From assembly GCA_022560025.1 (NCBI GenBank), contig JAFISE010000079.1, forward strand, positions 82,472-146,471: a DNA stretch of 64,000 nucleotides, in the 5' to 3' direction. The translations under genes and the position numbers were made by a program. The notes beneath the pieces were generated by a model. The model was not told the DNA's origin and made no database searches. It saw only the letters and a program-made list of their open reading frames with translations. This stretch comes from Stagonosporopsis chrysanthemi (taxonomy: Eukaryota > Ascomycota > Dothideomycetes > Pleosporales > Didymellaceae). Shown one piece after another: positions 12,538-22,827 of this stretch; position 1 is the stretch's first letter, and each line of letters starts with the position of its first letter.

Positions 12538-14556
12538 ATGCTGTCCACAAATTCACCCCAGGGCATCGCCCGCCGGCGAATGTCACACAGGCGTCAGCTT
12601 TCGACGCCAAATGCATTCGACATGCCCAGCGTACGACAACACAGCCCTGTCAGCCCACAACGGCGGCACAACCGGACCGGCATGAGCCTAGATCTTCGCG
12701 GCCTCAACCTTGAGTCGATCCATGCCACCAGCCCCGGACCCTACCAGCAGGAGCACAGTTCGGTAAGCTTCACTAACCATCTAGGACAACCATCACAGCC
12801 AACTATGCAAGTAGCGCAATCGCACAGCCAGCCCCAGCCGGGCCCCCAGGAGGCCTACCTACACTCCCCAGTACAGTTATCTCCCAGATGCAGATCACCG
12901 CGGACCCCCATCTATGCGTCGCGCCCACAGTCACCCCAGAATCGACCGCAATCACCTCCCAAAGCTCCGACCGAGCAGCAGTTGAAAGACCTCCACGAGC
13001 ACATCCAGTCCGTGTATGGCTCATGTGGACAGGTCTTCATCAACATCCTACCCACACCGACTGCCGCACCAGCGCCGCAAGATGTCATCCCCGAAAAGCC
13101 AGCACACTTGCCTAGCCACCAGTCGTTCGGAATGGCGCCCCATCCCACCAACTTCAACGATGTTGCAGACATCAACCTCAGGCCAACTTCGCGCGCCATG
13201 ACCTTCGACTTCGACAGCCAGGATCAAGATAATGGCTACGAGTCTTCTGGGTACTACGGCTCGGATGTCTCGCCGTCTCCGCAAGCTTCGCCGCGCATGA
13301 GGATGTCGCGACCTTTTTTGCAGGGTATCGCAGAAGATCCTACTCACGAATCGCCATTTTCGCGCCCACCCACGCTTCTTCCCGCATTGGACCCACACAG
13401 CCCGACACACAGCATTCCTAACGGTCTGCCGCTTTGTGTGAGCCCGTTTGAGGAACCACAAATGTACGCAGATCTCGAAGTAGATGCCAATCTTGAGTAC
13501 ACCGGCATCGCTCCCGATGAGATCTTGCGCTACATTAGCCCCCAAGATGTCGCGACTGGCAAGTGGACATGTCTGTACCAGGATTGCGGCAAGGTTTTTG
13601 GCAGGAGGGAGAACATTCGCTCGCACGTGCAAACACATCTTGGCGATAGGCAATTCAAGTGTCATGGCTGTGGCAAGTGTTTTGTGCGACAGCACGATCT
13701 CAAGCGTCACGCAAAGATTCATACCGGCAACAAGCCCTACAAATGCCCCTGCGGTGCTGGTTTTGCACGACAAGACGCGCTTACTCGACACCGACAGCGT
13801 GGCATGTGCGTTGGTGGATTCGCTGATGCCATGCGACGACAAGCAAAGCGCGGCAGGCCAAAGAAGCAACGCCCCGAGATGGAAGAGCGCATAGAAAAGG
13901 CCAGCCGAACACGACGCGCTCTTGCCTCCGCGACCTCCTCTGTCTCAGCAAGCTCACCTGGTTCTGACTCCCAGTCGCCGTACGAATCATTTGAGTCCCA
14001 GCCGCAGAACTTCAACGACCCAGTAAACGCGTCAGCAGATCCATTCAGGTATGCCAGTTACCCACGAGACACCCTTGATCGTATTCTAACATCCACTAGT
14101 TTCGAGCCCCAATCAAGTCCATACCACGAAGAGGCCAATGACGATACCTTTGCGCTTACTACATCGTACGACGGCGAAGTTGCATCGATGAACCTCCTAC
14201 GAAAGATCTCCCTAGAACCATCCCAAACACCCCCTCTGTCACCAGCTGATCAGCTGGTCGCTGATCAGCGACCGCGACCGCGACCGCGCTCGCGCGATTC
14301 GATACACGAGCGGAAACAGCCGTACCGAGGAAGCCCTTTGAAGATCACAGATTCGCCATCACGGTCGTCGGTGCACTCGCAACAGTTCACAACACCACCG
14401 ACATCGCCAGTCGCATCGAAGGACGAATTGGAAGAGCTGTTCAACCTTCGACCTGAGCCTTCGATGTCTCAGTTTGACCTTGAGATGAAGGCGATGAGCG
14501 ACTTTGCGACAGTTGACAACAATTCATATGACTTTCTTGACTTCACCTCTGTATAA
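12538..14556 (+). CDS. Swi5/Ace2-like C2H2 zinc-finger transcription factor
   Basis: A 672-aa frame from the first in-frame ATG (12538); the frame is open 26 codons further upstream but with no ATG. Three C2H2 fingers lie at about residues 343-423: CLYQDC...HVQTH, CHGCGKC...HAKIH, and CPCGAGF...HRQRGMC with a Cys as last ligand. A basic tail (KRGRPKKQR) follows. This finger arrangement matches fungal Swi5/Ace2-type regulators, which bind DNA and control cell-cycle or morphogenesis genes. The flanks are Pro/Ser/Gln-rich and probably disordered. A probable 51-nt intron at 14049-14099 (GTATGC, branch TTCTAAC, CTAG) is in frame, so the product is 672 aa unspliced or 655 aa spliced. Confidence 0.85.
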   Translation: MLSTNSPQGIARRRMSHRRQLSTPNAFDMPSVRQHSPVSPQRRHNRTGMSLDLRGLNLESIHATSPGPYQQEHSSVSFTNHLGQPSQPTMQVAQSHSQPQPGPQEAYLHSPVQLSPRCRSPRTPIYASRPQSPQNRPQSPPKAPTEQQLKDLHEHIQSVYGSCGQVFINILPTPTAAPAPQDVIPEKPAHLPSHQSFGMAPHPTNFNDVADINLRPTSRAMTFDFDSQDQDNGYESSGYYGSDVSPSPQASPRMRMSRPFLQGIAEDPTHESPFSRPPTLLPALDPHSPTHSIPNGLPLCVSPFEEPQMYADLEVDANLEYTGIAPDEILRYISPQDVATGKWTCLYQDCGKVFGRRENIRSHVQTHLGDRQFKCHGCGKCFVRQHDLKRHAKIHTGNKPYKCPCGAGFARQDALTRHRQRGMCVGGFADAMRRQAKRGRPKKQRPEMEERIEKASRTRRALASATSSVSASSPGSDSQSPYESFESQPQNFNDPVNASADPFRYASYPRDTLDRILTSTSFEPQSSPYHEEANDDTFALTTSYDGEVASMNLLRKISLEPSQTPPLSPADQLVADQRPRPRPRSRDSIHERKQPYRGSPLKITDSPSRSSVHSQQFTTPPTSPVASKDELEELFNLRPEPSMSQFDLEMKAMSDFATVDNNSYDFLDFTSV

Positions 14557-15129
14557 GTTACCCGGCGATGGCCGATTTGGAGAGATTGTATGATACATAG
14601 AGATTCACGAACGCAATGACTGGCGTTCTTGCAACCTTGGGAACATCTTTGGCTAGCGTATTTGGGACTTGAGCGGGCTCATTTTGCTTTCGCAGTAGGA
14701 ACTGCATGTGCATCTGTTGTTTTAGAGAATGGCTATATTCTTGGTATTTCGTCATAGGGTCCGCGCAGCTATGTTGTAGCGTTGAAGGCGTTTGAATTTC
14801 TATTTATCCCATTCTTAAAGAGTTCGCAGCGCAAGATTAGCAGCTCTTAGACATTCTTTTATTAGCTTTCATAAGCAACAGCACATTTCGCAATCGATAT
14901 ACTGTCGCAGACAGGATTCACTCGCCGCAGAATTTTTATCCTTACTAAACTTCTATCATAGCGTCCGTTTGTGTAATGTGCTTGTACTGTCCTAGCTTGG
15001 TTGCAAACATAGGTGAAAGCTAGCTTGTCATGTTTTCACTTCACAGTTGCTTGCACACGACATACATAATCTGCGGCCAGGACCCAAACTGCAGCTCCAC
15101 ATTAGCGAAGAGAAACACGCAACTCAGTC
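14557..15129. other. Spacer
   Basis: AT-rich 3' flank of the C2H2 gene and the upstream region of the next gene. A minus-strand frame at 14558-14755 is not convincing. Nothing else seen. Confidence 0.4.
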
Positions 15130-16179
15130 ATGCCTTTCTCAACTACTCCAGTGCGCGAGCCTTCCTGCCCTATTGATCCACGTCCCACACCAGCATCTAT
15201 CCTGACCTCCAGCACTCCACCTGCAACCTCCAACGAGCCGCCTCAAGACCCTTCACCTCCAACAACACCAATACCACCACCGCCCCAAATGCCAAATGCC
15301 ACATCCCGGATCCGCATCCGCAACATTGGCGACCTCATGACCTTCGCCAACAATAACCGCAGCGCCTTGATTGCAGGGCCACTGTGCTGCATCGCCATCG
15401 CCGCATTGATCGAGGACCCGTCATGTCTCCCACAGCTAGATCAGCTTGAGAACGGTCTAGTCGGCGCTTTGTACGCGAGCGGTGTTGTGTGTCTATTGCT
15501 GTTGCTGGACTGGGAGGACGAGCGGTTTGAAGGCGCGTGGACGAGGGTGGGAGGGTGGGTGTTTGGTCAGGTTTGGCGTGAAGGAGAGGAGGAGGCGGAT
15601 GTGGAGGGTACAACAATGTTCGATGAGGAGGGAGGGTCGGTGTTTGTGCTTGGTGAGCTGGAGGCGGAGACTGAGAATGGGTCTGAGTCGGAGCAGGAAG
15701 ATCCTACAATGCAGATACAGGAGCGTGACTCTGCTGGCGAAGCTGCGGCTGGAGCAGTGGAGTCTGGTCTGAACGCTACGCCCAGTTCTATCACTTCGCA
15801 GGACACGCCGGGTCGCTTGCCTAGGCTCAACCGCCCTCCCCGACCGCTCTACCGCACATCAAGATCCTCCACCTCAGCCCCGCGCGTAGACCGCACTCCC
15901 CACAGCTCCTCGTCGGCAAACTCTCCTCTGTATCCAGGAGACTACCATGCATCTGGTTTACTGGGTCCGTCGCCCATCCCCTCAAGTCACGCTACGCCGG
16001 AGTGGAAGCACTTCACTGGACAGGGGTTTTGGGAACACCAACAGAAGATCGATGACGTGAATAGAATGTTGCATCTGGGGAAGAGTAAGGCGGGTGTAGA
16101 GGAAATAGAGAAGGAGGGTGGCAAGATGGACGAGGCAGATCAGGAGGAGGGGGACCAGAGTGAGTGGGAACTGTTGTGA
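15130..16179 (+). CDS. Hypothetical protein with two hydrophobic segments
   Basis: An intron-free frame of 349 aa with an ATG in good context. I do not recognise the family. Residues 1-60 are Pro/Ser/Thr-rich. Two hydrophobic stretches, around SALIAGPLCCIAIAALI (about 77-93) and ALYASGVVCLLLLLDW (about 113-128), could form a membrane hairpin. The middle is very acidic (EEGGSVFVLGELEAE and neighbours), and the C-terminal half is Ser/Pro-rich with a terminal HFTGQGFWEHQQKIDDVNRM block that looks more conserved. It may be a small organelle or ER membrane protein; this is inference from composition only. Confidence 0.6.
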   Translation: MPFSTTPVREPSCPIDPRPTPASILTSSTPPATSNEPPQDPSPPTTPIPPPPQMPNATSRIRIRNIGDLMTFANNNRSALIAGPLCCIAIAALIEDPSCLPQLDQLENGLVGALYASGVVCLLLLLDWEDERFEGAWTRVGGWVFGQVWREGEEEADVEGTTMFDEEGGSVFVLGELEAETENGSESEQEDPTMQIQERDSAGEAAAGAVESGLNATPSSITSQDTPGRLPRLNRPPRPLYRTSRSSTSAPRVDRTPHSSSSANSPLYPGDYHASGLLGPSPIPSSHATPEWKHFTGQGFWEHQQKIDDVNRMLHLGKSKAGVEEIEKEGGKMDEADQEEGDQSEWELL

Positions 16180-16706
16180 TCCTTTGATTCTACGCATGCG
16201 CTCGACCTTTGCATTTGAGAGCACAACAAATAAAAACATGAAATTTAATAGCAGATGTATGGTCTTCTCATGTTGCCTTTTTGTGACGCCAAGTAGGCAG
16301 TTTGTGTTGACAAGCTAGTGCTACATTAGACTCTGTGGTTTATCGCACTCGTACCAAGAATGCTCAAGTTAGGGGTGTTCCACAATCGTGTCAGAGTCAT
16401 CGGTTCGAATGGTCTTAAGCTTCCGTTTTGTGTGAAGGAGTTCTTCCTCGATTGCAGGATACGTGAGCGCGGGGTTCACTTGTGAGCTGTACGGGATTTG
16501 CAAGGATTTCAAAGGTTTTTGCAGTGCTCCTAATCGGACGTGCTCTAGCTGCAGTGTGGAGTTACTCCGTAGCAACTTCTTCACAACTCATACCATTCGA
16601 CTGACAGGTGCAAACCCGGTTAAACCGTAGGGTGTCTTTATTTCGAACCTCTCGATGCACTTCCTCCTTTCCCTATTATCACCTAAAACATATCTTCATA
16701 GCCTGC
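16180..16706. other. Convergent spacer
   Basis: Holds the 3' ends of the membrane-protein gene and the P450 gene. A 71-codon minus frame (16369-16584) starts only with GTG and has no recognisable motif. Confidence 0.4.
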
Positions 16707-18293
16707 TCATTCTATAAATCTTACCTTCACCTCTCGTGCTGGCTGCAACACAATATCCGCATGCAGTCCCGGGTGCTCCCCATCCATCAGGTTCTCGATT
16801 CTCGAAAACCGCTGCAACAACCGCACCAATGTGAATGCCATTTCAGTAATAGCGAACTGCTGGCCAACGCATATCCTCGGCCCGCCGTTGAACGGAATAT
16901 AAGTCCAAGACTTGGGCGTCCAGCTGTCCCAGCGCCTGAAAGCGTTAGCCACCTCCGCACCTCAACACGTAGAGAAAAGCACTTACTCGGGGACAAAGTT
17001 ATCTGGATCCGCAAAACCGGTCTCAGGACCTGGGTAAAGGTCCTTCCTACGCTGCATAACAAGCGTACTATATCCAATGGCTGTCCCAGCCAGGATACCA
17101 ACCGGTTGATCGCCACGCGGCCCGCCTCCCGTCGGGAGCGTTGTGTCCTTGAGCGCCATACGGATATTGTACGGCACGACCGGGTAGAGACGTAGTGTCT
17201 CGTTCAGCACGTGCTGCAGGTACCGCATATCCTTGAGGTGCTGATATGTCGGTATCGCGGCCGTGCCAACCGTATCCAGGATCTCCTGGCGCAGTTTAGA
17301 GGTCATGCTGGGCGACAGGGAGAGATGATAGATCGCCCAGGTCAGGGTGCAGGCTGTTGTGTCGCGGCCGGCGAGCAGGACGGAGACGAGTTGGTCGCGC
17401 AGCATCTGCCGGTCGCGAGTATAGCCTGCGATGGCGTGCAGGAAAGTGTAGCCAGAGTCGTGGTTGCTCTTTTCGTTCAGTTCTTCGGGGGAGAGGGCAA
17501 GGGCGCGGTCGATATACATGCTCACGAACTTGTCGATAGTGGCGATGCTGTCGTAGAAGCCCATCCTCTTCCGCGGGACGGCCCAGTTTAGTGGCCCCAC
17601 GCGTGCAACGATAGACTGTACGCGCTGGGCGGTGTAGAATGCATCAGCAAAATCTGTCTGCGGATGGTGCAGTGAGTCTACGCTGGCGCCGAGTAGGAAA
17701 TGTGTTGCAGCGTCGAGCGTAAAGCGGAACATCATATCCAAAGTATCAACTGACTCGCTACCAGCAAGCTTAGAAATCAAAACTTGTGCGTGGGTCTCGA
17801 AGATGTCGATATCTGATAGACGGTCCTTGATGAATTGGGGCCTGATGAGCTGACGGGAGTTGTGCCAGAGCGTTCCATCCGTGGTGAAGATTCCGTTGCC
17901 CAGGAACGTGTGCCAATCTTGTCTGAACTTCTCGCCCTTTCCGTAATCCTTGAATTGCGTTGCGAGGATGGCTTTGATATTTTCAGGCTCCGCAGTCAGA
18001 ATAACTCTCTCTCCTATACCGGCTTCGATGGTGTATTGACCTGGCCCGGCCCATTTGTTGAACATCCGGATCCACATGTCCAGAGTTTGGTCTGACAGGG
18101 CACATGTGACCACTTCGTATGCTATGTCCAATCCCAGCGGCATATACGCTTTCCTCACGGGTGCCCGGGCACCGAGCTTGCGTATCCTGGCATTGACATT
18201 GATCGACTTCACGACTCTATAGCCGAGATACAGTATGGTCAGGCATCCGAGAAGATACGGAGTGGACAGTTGGGCAGGTAAAACATTAGCCAT
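16707..18293 (-). CDS. Cytochrome P450, CYP52-like
   Basis: Two exons: 16987-18293 and 16707-16935. The 51-nt intron is GTAAGT...TTTCAG. The product is 511 aa, normal for a microsomal P450. An N-terminal membrane anchor (YLLGCLTILYLGY) is followed by HNSRQLIRPQF, the helix I motif LLAGRDTTA, the ExxR motif NETLRLYP and the heme loop FNGGPRICVGQQFA with the cysteine thiolate. The HNSRQLIRPQF and PTGGGPRGDQP blocks resemble the CYP52/CYP539 group, which oxidise alkanes and fatty acids at the omega end. The substrate here is inferred from family resemblance only. It is divergent from the GH20 gene. Confidence 0.93.
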
Positions 18294-19463
18294 GGCTGGC
18301 GTATCGAAAAGTGTCTTTCTGAATTTTAGACCTCAATATCGTCCAGCAGCGTTGACGTCCATCGGAAAGCAAGTCAAACAGAGACAAAGCCAGGGTATAT
18401 GTATCCAGCTTCGCATTGTTGCACTAGTCTAGTGAATCTTGGAATTCTCGCGGCCCGCCCACGCTTCCGTCACGCTGTACTAAACACTGTGAGCCGGCAC
18501 GTTCGACTGTGCCGCGGCGCCCAATCAAACCTTCGCTAACACAACTCTAACGTTCATCCAAACCTTGCGAACATCGTCGCAGCTTCATGTGCAAGACCTC
18601 GGTATCTCAGATCCAGCACTCGAGTCGTAAGACATGCTTTATACGAAGTGGTTGCCAATCCCGCGCACCGTATTCGCGCTCGAGTGCCCTGGAAGCCTGT
18701 TTCGAAAAGCGGGGAAATGCTGGAGTGTGATCGTGTGAAGCGTGCGCGGGCGAGGGATGTGCTAACGGATGTCTTGGGTTTCCTGTGTCCGAGAGCCAAT
18801 CAGAATGGCGGCGGTTGACGGCTTTCGGGAAATGCGGGCTCCATTGGGGAATTTGCACGATCGCGCTGGTGTTGGGCATAGCAGGTGTTTTGCTACGGAG
18901 ACGACTTGTGTGGAGACGAGTTGTAACTGAGCTGGTCGTGCGACTGTGGATGTGCTATATGAAAAAGCTTCGAGCGTTGTCAGTCTCCTGCAGTCAGCCC
19001 TGACACTTAGTATTTGTCACTTGTAGCACATGTGCCTAATGTGCTGTACTTGCATATAGCACAAGCTATGTCCATAGTCTTATCTAGGAATGATCGTTGA
19101 ACATTGAGGATGCTGAAGTCATGATCGTACCCTCTGTCAGGAGATATTGTAGCAGCCCCACATTGACCCCGCAACGCTGAGTCTCCATGCGATCATGGAG
19201 GTCCAACCAACTCTAGGCCATTCATGGGTAACAACGCTGAGATTTTCTGCTGATACATCACCAAAAATGATCTGAGCTTCATTGGCCTTGTGTAGACCAA
19301 CACGTCAGCTCGTCGAATCTGTATTTCCTTGCGCCAGCTTCATTCCAGCATCTCCATCCCATGTTCATTCCAGCTCCCGTCTGCAGCATCATACATAATC
19401 TTCTGTCATTCGCAATCTTTCTTGACGTTTCCTCATAGTACTGCCATCAGATCATATGTCAGC
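18294..19463. promoter_or_regulatory. Divergent upstream region, P450 / GH20
   Basis: 1.17 kb between two divergent genes. Short frames at 18554-18879 are not supported. The frame of the GH20 gene is open for 45 codons before its proper ATG and is probably leader sequence. No repeats noticed. Confidence 0.4.
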
Positions 19464-21332
19464 ATGAAGCTGCTCCTCTTAGCACCTCATCTCATAGCTT
19501 CCTCACTGGCCCTCTGGCCAATCCCCAAGTCCTACACACACGGAGATAAAGTACTGTGGATACAGAAAGACGTCCCCTTCTACTGGTACAACGCTGGCGC
19601 ACGAAATGTAGATTACCACCCCGACCAAGCTGCTTTTCTTTTTGCGTCCAATTCTAACACCGATTTCGATCATCAGGGCCATGCTGGCGAGTTAAGCCTA
19701 CATAGGCGTTACATACAGCCTTTCGAGGACCACACCCGCGCGAGAGAAACCAGCGGAGTCTCTGGCGATGACATCGTTGATTTCGCTATTCGATCAGCTT
19801 GGAAGACAGTCTTTGAGCAGGGATTTTACCCATGGAAATTTCATTCGCGGAATTGGGATGAGCCCGCGCAGGCAAAGGGAGCGAAGCATGTTGACCGTGT
19901 CGATATTCGCCTTCTTGTGCCCGAGTCTGGAGATGTCGCAAGAGCACTGGTGGGAGACGTGGACGAGTCATATACACTCGAGCTGACAGAAGAGGGCATT
20001 GCGACAATAGCCGCAAATAGCAGTGTTGGAATTGCTCGAGGCTTGACAACCTTCACACAGCTCTTCTTCCAGCACTCTGACAGCGAACATGTGTACACGG
20101 TCCAGGCCCCTGTCACGATACGAGATGAACCGCAGTTTGAACACCGAGGCATCAACCTTGATGTATCGAGAAACTTCATCCCTGTTCTGGATATCAAGCG
20201 TCAGATAGATGCCGCTGCCTATACCAAGATGAATCGCCTGCATCTCCATGCTACCGACTCGCAGTCCTGGCCGCTTGAGATTCCTTCGCTGCCCGATCTT
20301 GCCCGCAAAGGAGCCTATCGTCCGAATCTGGTATACACTGCTGCCGACTTTACGGATCTACAACAGCACGCAGCACTCCAAGGCGTTCAACTGATTACCG
20401 AAATCGACATGCCGGGCCACACATCCAGTATTTGGTATTCCCAACCAGAGCTTATTGCTGCATACAACAAACAGCCAAACTGGGACACGTATGCGGCCGA
20501 GCCTCCGTCAGGCACTCTCAAGCTGAACTCGACCGCGGTGGACAAGTTCTTGGACATGCTTTTTGAAGACCTCATGCCGAGAATTGCACCGTTCGCAGCG
20601 TACTTCCACACAGGTGGCGACGAAGTAAATCTCAACGCGTATACTTTGGACGACACTGTCAAGTCGAGTGATCCGGAGGTCCTGCAACCGCTCATGCAAG
20701 CCTTTGTGTCTGCGAACCACGACCGCGTCAGGTCAGCCGGGCTCACGCCTATGGTCTGGGAAGAGATGCTCCTGACCTGGAACCTGACTCTGGGCGACGA
20801 CGTCATTGTGCAGAGCTGGCAGAGCGACGAAGCAGTCCTTCAGATTGTGGAGTCGGGCCATAAAGCACTGGTGGGGAACTACAAATACTGGTACCTTGAC
20901 TGTGGTAAAGGACAATGGCTCGACTTTGCTCCAGGAGGTCCGGCGAGAGATGCTTGGCCGTACAACGACTACTGTGCGCCTTTCCACAACTGGCGTCTCA
21001 TCTATTCGAAAGATCCCTACGAAGGCGTGCCTGAGCACTTACAGCACCTGGTCATTGGAGGAGAGGTGCACATGTGGGGCGAACAGACAGATGTGGTCAA
21101 CCTCGAGCCTATGTTGTGGCCGCGTGCAGCAGCAGCTGCAGAAGTACTGTGGAGTGGTGCCAAGGATGGCGAAGGCCAGAATCGAAGCCAGATTGACGCT
21201 AGCCCTAGGCTGAGTGATTTGCGAGAGAGGTTGGTAGCGAAGGGTGTAAGAGCTGAACCAGTGCGCATGCCATACTGTGAAATGGAGTCGAACGGGAACA
21301 AAAACCCGCAGTGTCAGCTGGGGTTGATATAG
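19464..21332 (+). CDS. Secreted beta-N-acetylhexosaminidase (GH20)
   Basis: 622 aa without introns. The ATG at 19464 is chosen because it places a signal peptide (MKLLLLAPHLIASSLALWPI) at the N-terminus. Reading the upstream 45 codons would bury it. The chitobiase-like N-terminal domain is followed by a GH20 TIM barrel, with HLHATDSQSWPLEIPS, ITEIDMPGHTSS and the catalytic HTGGDEVN, in which Asp386-Glu387 are the substrate-assisted pair. It ends with WPRAAAAAEVLWSG. It would release N-acetylglucosamine from chitin oligomers outside the cell, for wall turnover or feeding. Length matches fungal NagA/Nag1 enzymes. Confidence 0.95.
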   Translation: MKLLLLAPHLIASSLALWPIPKSYTHGDKVLWIQKDVPFYWYNAGARNVDYHPDQAAFLFASNSNTDFDHQGHAGELSLHRRYIQPFEDHTRARETSGVSGDDIVDFAIRSAWKTVFEQGFYPWKFHSRNWDEPAQAKGAKHVDRVDIRLLVPESGDVARALVGDVDESYTLELTEEGIATIAANSSVGIARGLTTFTQLFFQHSDSEHVYTVQAPVTIRDEPQFEHRGINLDVSRNFIPVLDIKRQIDAAAYTKMNRLHLHATDSQSWPLEIPSLPDLARKGAYRPNLVYTAADFTDLQQHAALQGVQLITEIDMPGHTSSIWYSQPELIAAYNKQPNWDTYAAEPPSGTLKLNSTAVDKFLDMLFEDLMPRIAPFAAYFHTGGDEVNLNAYTLDDTVKSSDPEVLQPLMQAFVSANHDRVRSAGLTPMVWEEMLLTWNLTLGDDVIVQSWQSDEAVLQIVESGHKALVGNYKYWYLDCGKGQWLDFAPGGPARDAWPYNDYCAPFHNWRLIYSKDPYEGVPEHLQHLVIGGEVHMWGEQTDVVNLEPMLWPRAAAAAEVLWSGAKDGEGQNRSQIDASPRLSDLRERLVAKGVRAEPVRMPYCEMESNGNKNPQCQLGLI

Positions 21333-21481
21333 AAAACGAAGCACGGAAGTGTTGCAGCTGAAAGTTGAATTTGGGTATCGTAGCTCCTGCCATCTCCCTG
21401 TATAACCGTCACGCCGTCTAATGGTCCCAAACATGTCGTGCCAGAACGCCTTGAATGCAAATGCTCGCCAGTATGTTCCTC

Positions 21482-22410
21482 CTACTCTTCCATTTCAGCC
21501 TCTTTTGGCTCTTTGGGTTCTTGCGCCTCGTGGAATTGAATAGCATCGTCGATGTAGCTCAGCACCGCACCGAGGCTGTCCTCGTCCTGCACATCGAGCT
21601 TCAGATACGACACCATGCTGAAGTCGTCAATCAGCTGTGCCACAGCCTTATTAAGCTTGTGGAACGCTGAGCCGCTCATCAGGCTCTCTGTTGTCGCCGG
21701 ATCTCTGTATTTCCTATTGTCCTCTTCGTCTGTTGTCCTACGTGACGGATCGTCCTCGATAAGATCAGCGTCGACCTGCACGAAGCGCTTCAGCTCGCGT
21801 TTCGCGACCTGACCCTTGACAAGGTCCATCTTGCTCAGGATATTGATGTGCGGCATTTCGAGCATCATCATAGCGCTCATAGCTGACAATGTGCCGGAAA
21901 AGAACTTTGGACGATCGACGACGAAAGTAGCTTCGAGGAGGTATGCGGCGCACATGCGGATGTTCAGACTGCCATTCATGAGAGTCTTGACTAGGCCGGG
22001 CAGAATCGGTACATGTGTGTACAGTTCGATCTGTCCGGGCATATCGAACACAATCAGATAGTCCTCGGTGACTTCTTCGAGCGGGTCTGTCAGGAAGTCG
22101 AGATTCTCCATCAAGAACTCGAAGCAGTATATGAGGCCGCCGTTGGGGCCGAGGCTCATCTCCTCCATGACATCTTCCAAGCTGATCAAGTCTTTGATAT
22201 CGAGATCAGGCTCAAAGGCAAAGTCTTCAGCGGCGGGGTCGAGGTTCACGTAGAAACAAGGGCGCTTGTTGTTTTGGAGATGCTGGATGAGGCCGGTGCA
22301 GAAGGTGGACTTGCCGGCGCCCGCTGGGCCCTGTGACTTGTCAGCATGTAGCTGCATTTCAGCCGACCAGGTCCTTCTCTTACCATCACCAATGTACCAA
22401 ACTTGCTCAT
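21482..22410 (-). CDS. GPN3: GPN-loop GTPase 3
   Basis: Exon 1 (22384-22410) encodes only MSKFGTLVM. Exon 2 (21482-22330) continues with GPAGAGKSTFC, so the 53-nt intron (GTAAGA...CACAG) sits inside the P-loop. The product is 291 aa. The defining Gly-Pro-Asn insertion is in LGPNGGLIYC near residue 77, and the switch region is FDMPGQIELYTH. GPN3 works with GPN1 in assembly and nuclear import of RNA polymerase II. The C-terminus is acidic (EPKEPKEAEMEE). The first nine residues cannot be found without splicing. It is divergent from SAM synthetase. Confidence 0.95.
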
Positions 22411-22827
22411 GGCTGCAGTTGAGTGGAATCGCGAGGTTGCGTCACCGATGCAGCGGTCGCGATCTACGGCGACTTCTTTTCTGCCGCAAAGGCGCAAAGG
22501 CGGTCTGAGACGTGGAAGGCGGGTTATCAATGGTGGGGCAAAGGGGAACGTGGTCTGTTAGGGTTTCAGGGCGGTGAACGTAAGTTGCACATGCTGCTCA
22601 TTGGCTCCCCACCCTCAATGGTGTGCTACGGCTAGCCGTACTCGGCGCGCGGCTTAGGCGGTGGTGGGAGGGCACGTTGAAAACTTCGGCAGATTGAAAC
22701 GACTCCGACCTCATAAAGTCGCGCCGGCCCCTCCCTCCTTTTCTCCCACCATCCTCTCGCCCTCTCGCACATTTCTACGTGGTCGCAAGTCCTAGACTAT
22801 CTTGTTGCTTCCTCACACACACTCACA
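22411..22827. promoter_or_regulatory. Divergent promoter, GPN3 / SAM synthetase
   Basis: 417 bp separate the two start codons. The SAM synthetase side has a long pyrimidine-rich tract (about 22727-22772), typical of strongly expressed fungal genes. No TATA box stands out. Confidence 0.5.

Noticed and set aside
12763..12798. Possible intron GTAAGC...CACAG in the C2H2 regulator
   Set aside because: It would be only 36 nt long (22 nt with the nearer AG), below usual fungal intron size, and the frame is fine without it.
16369..16584. 71-codon minus frame between two genes
   Set aside because: GTG start, no motif, and located in a convergent 3' region.
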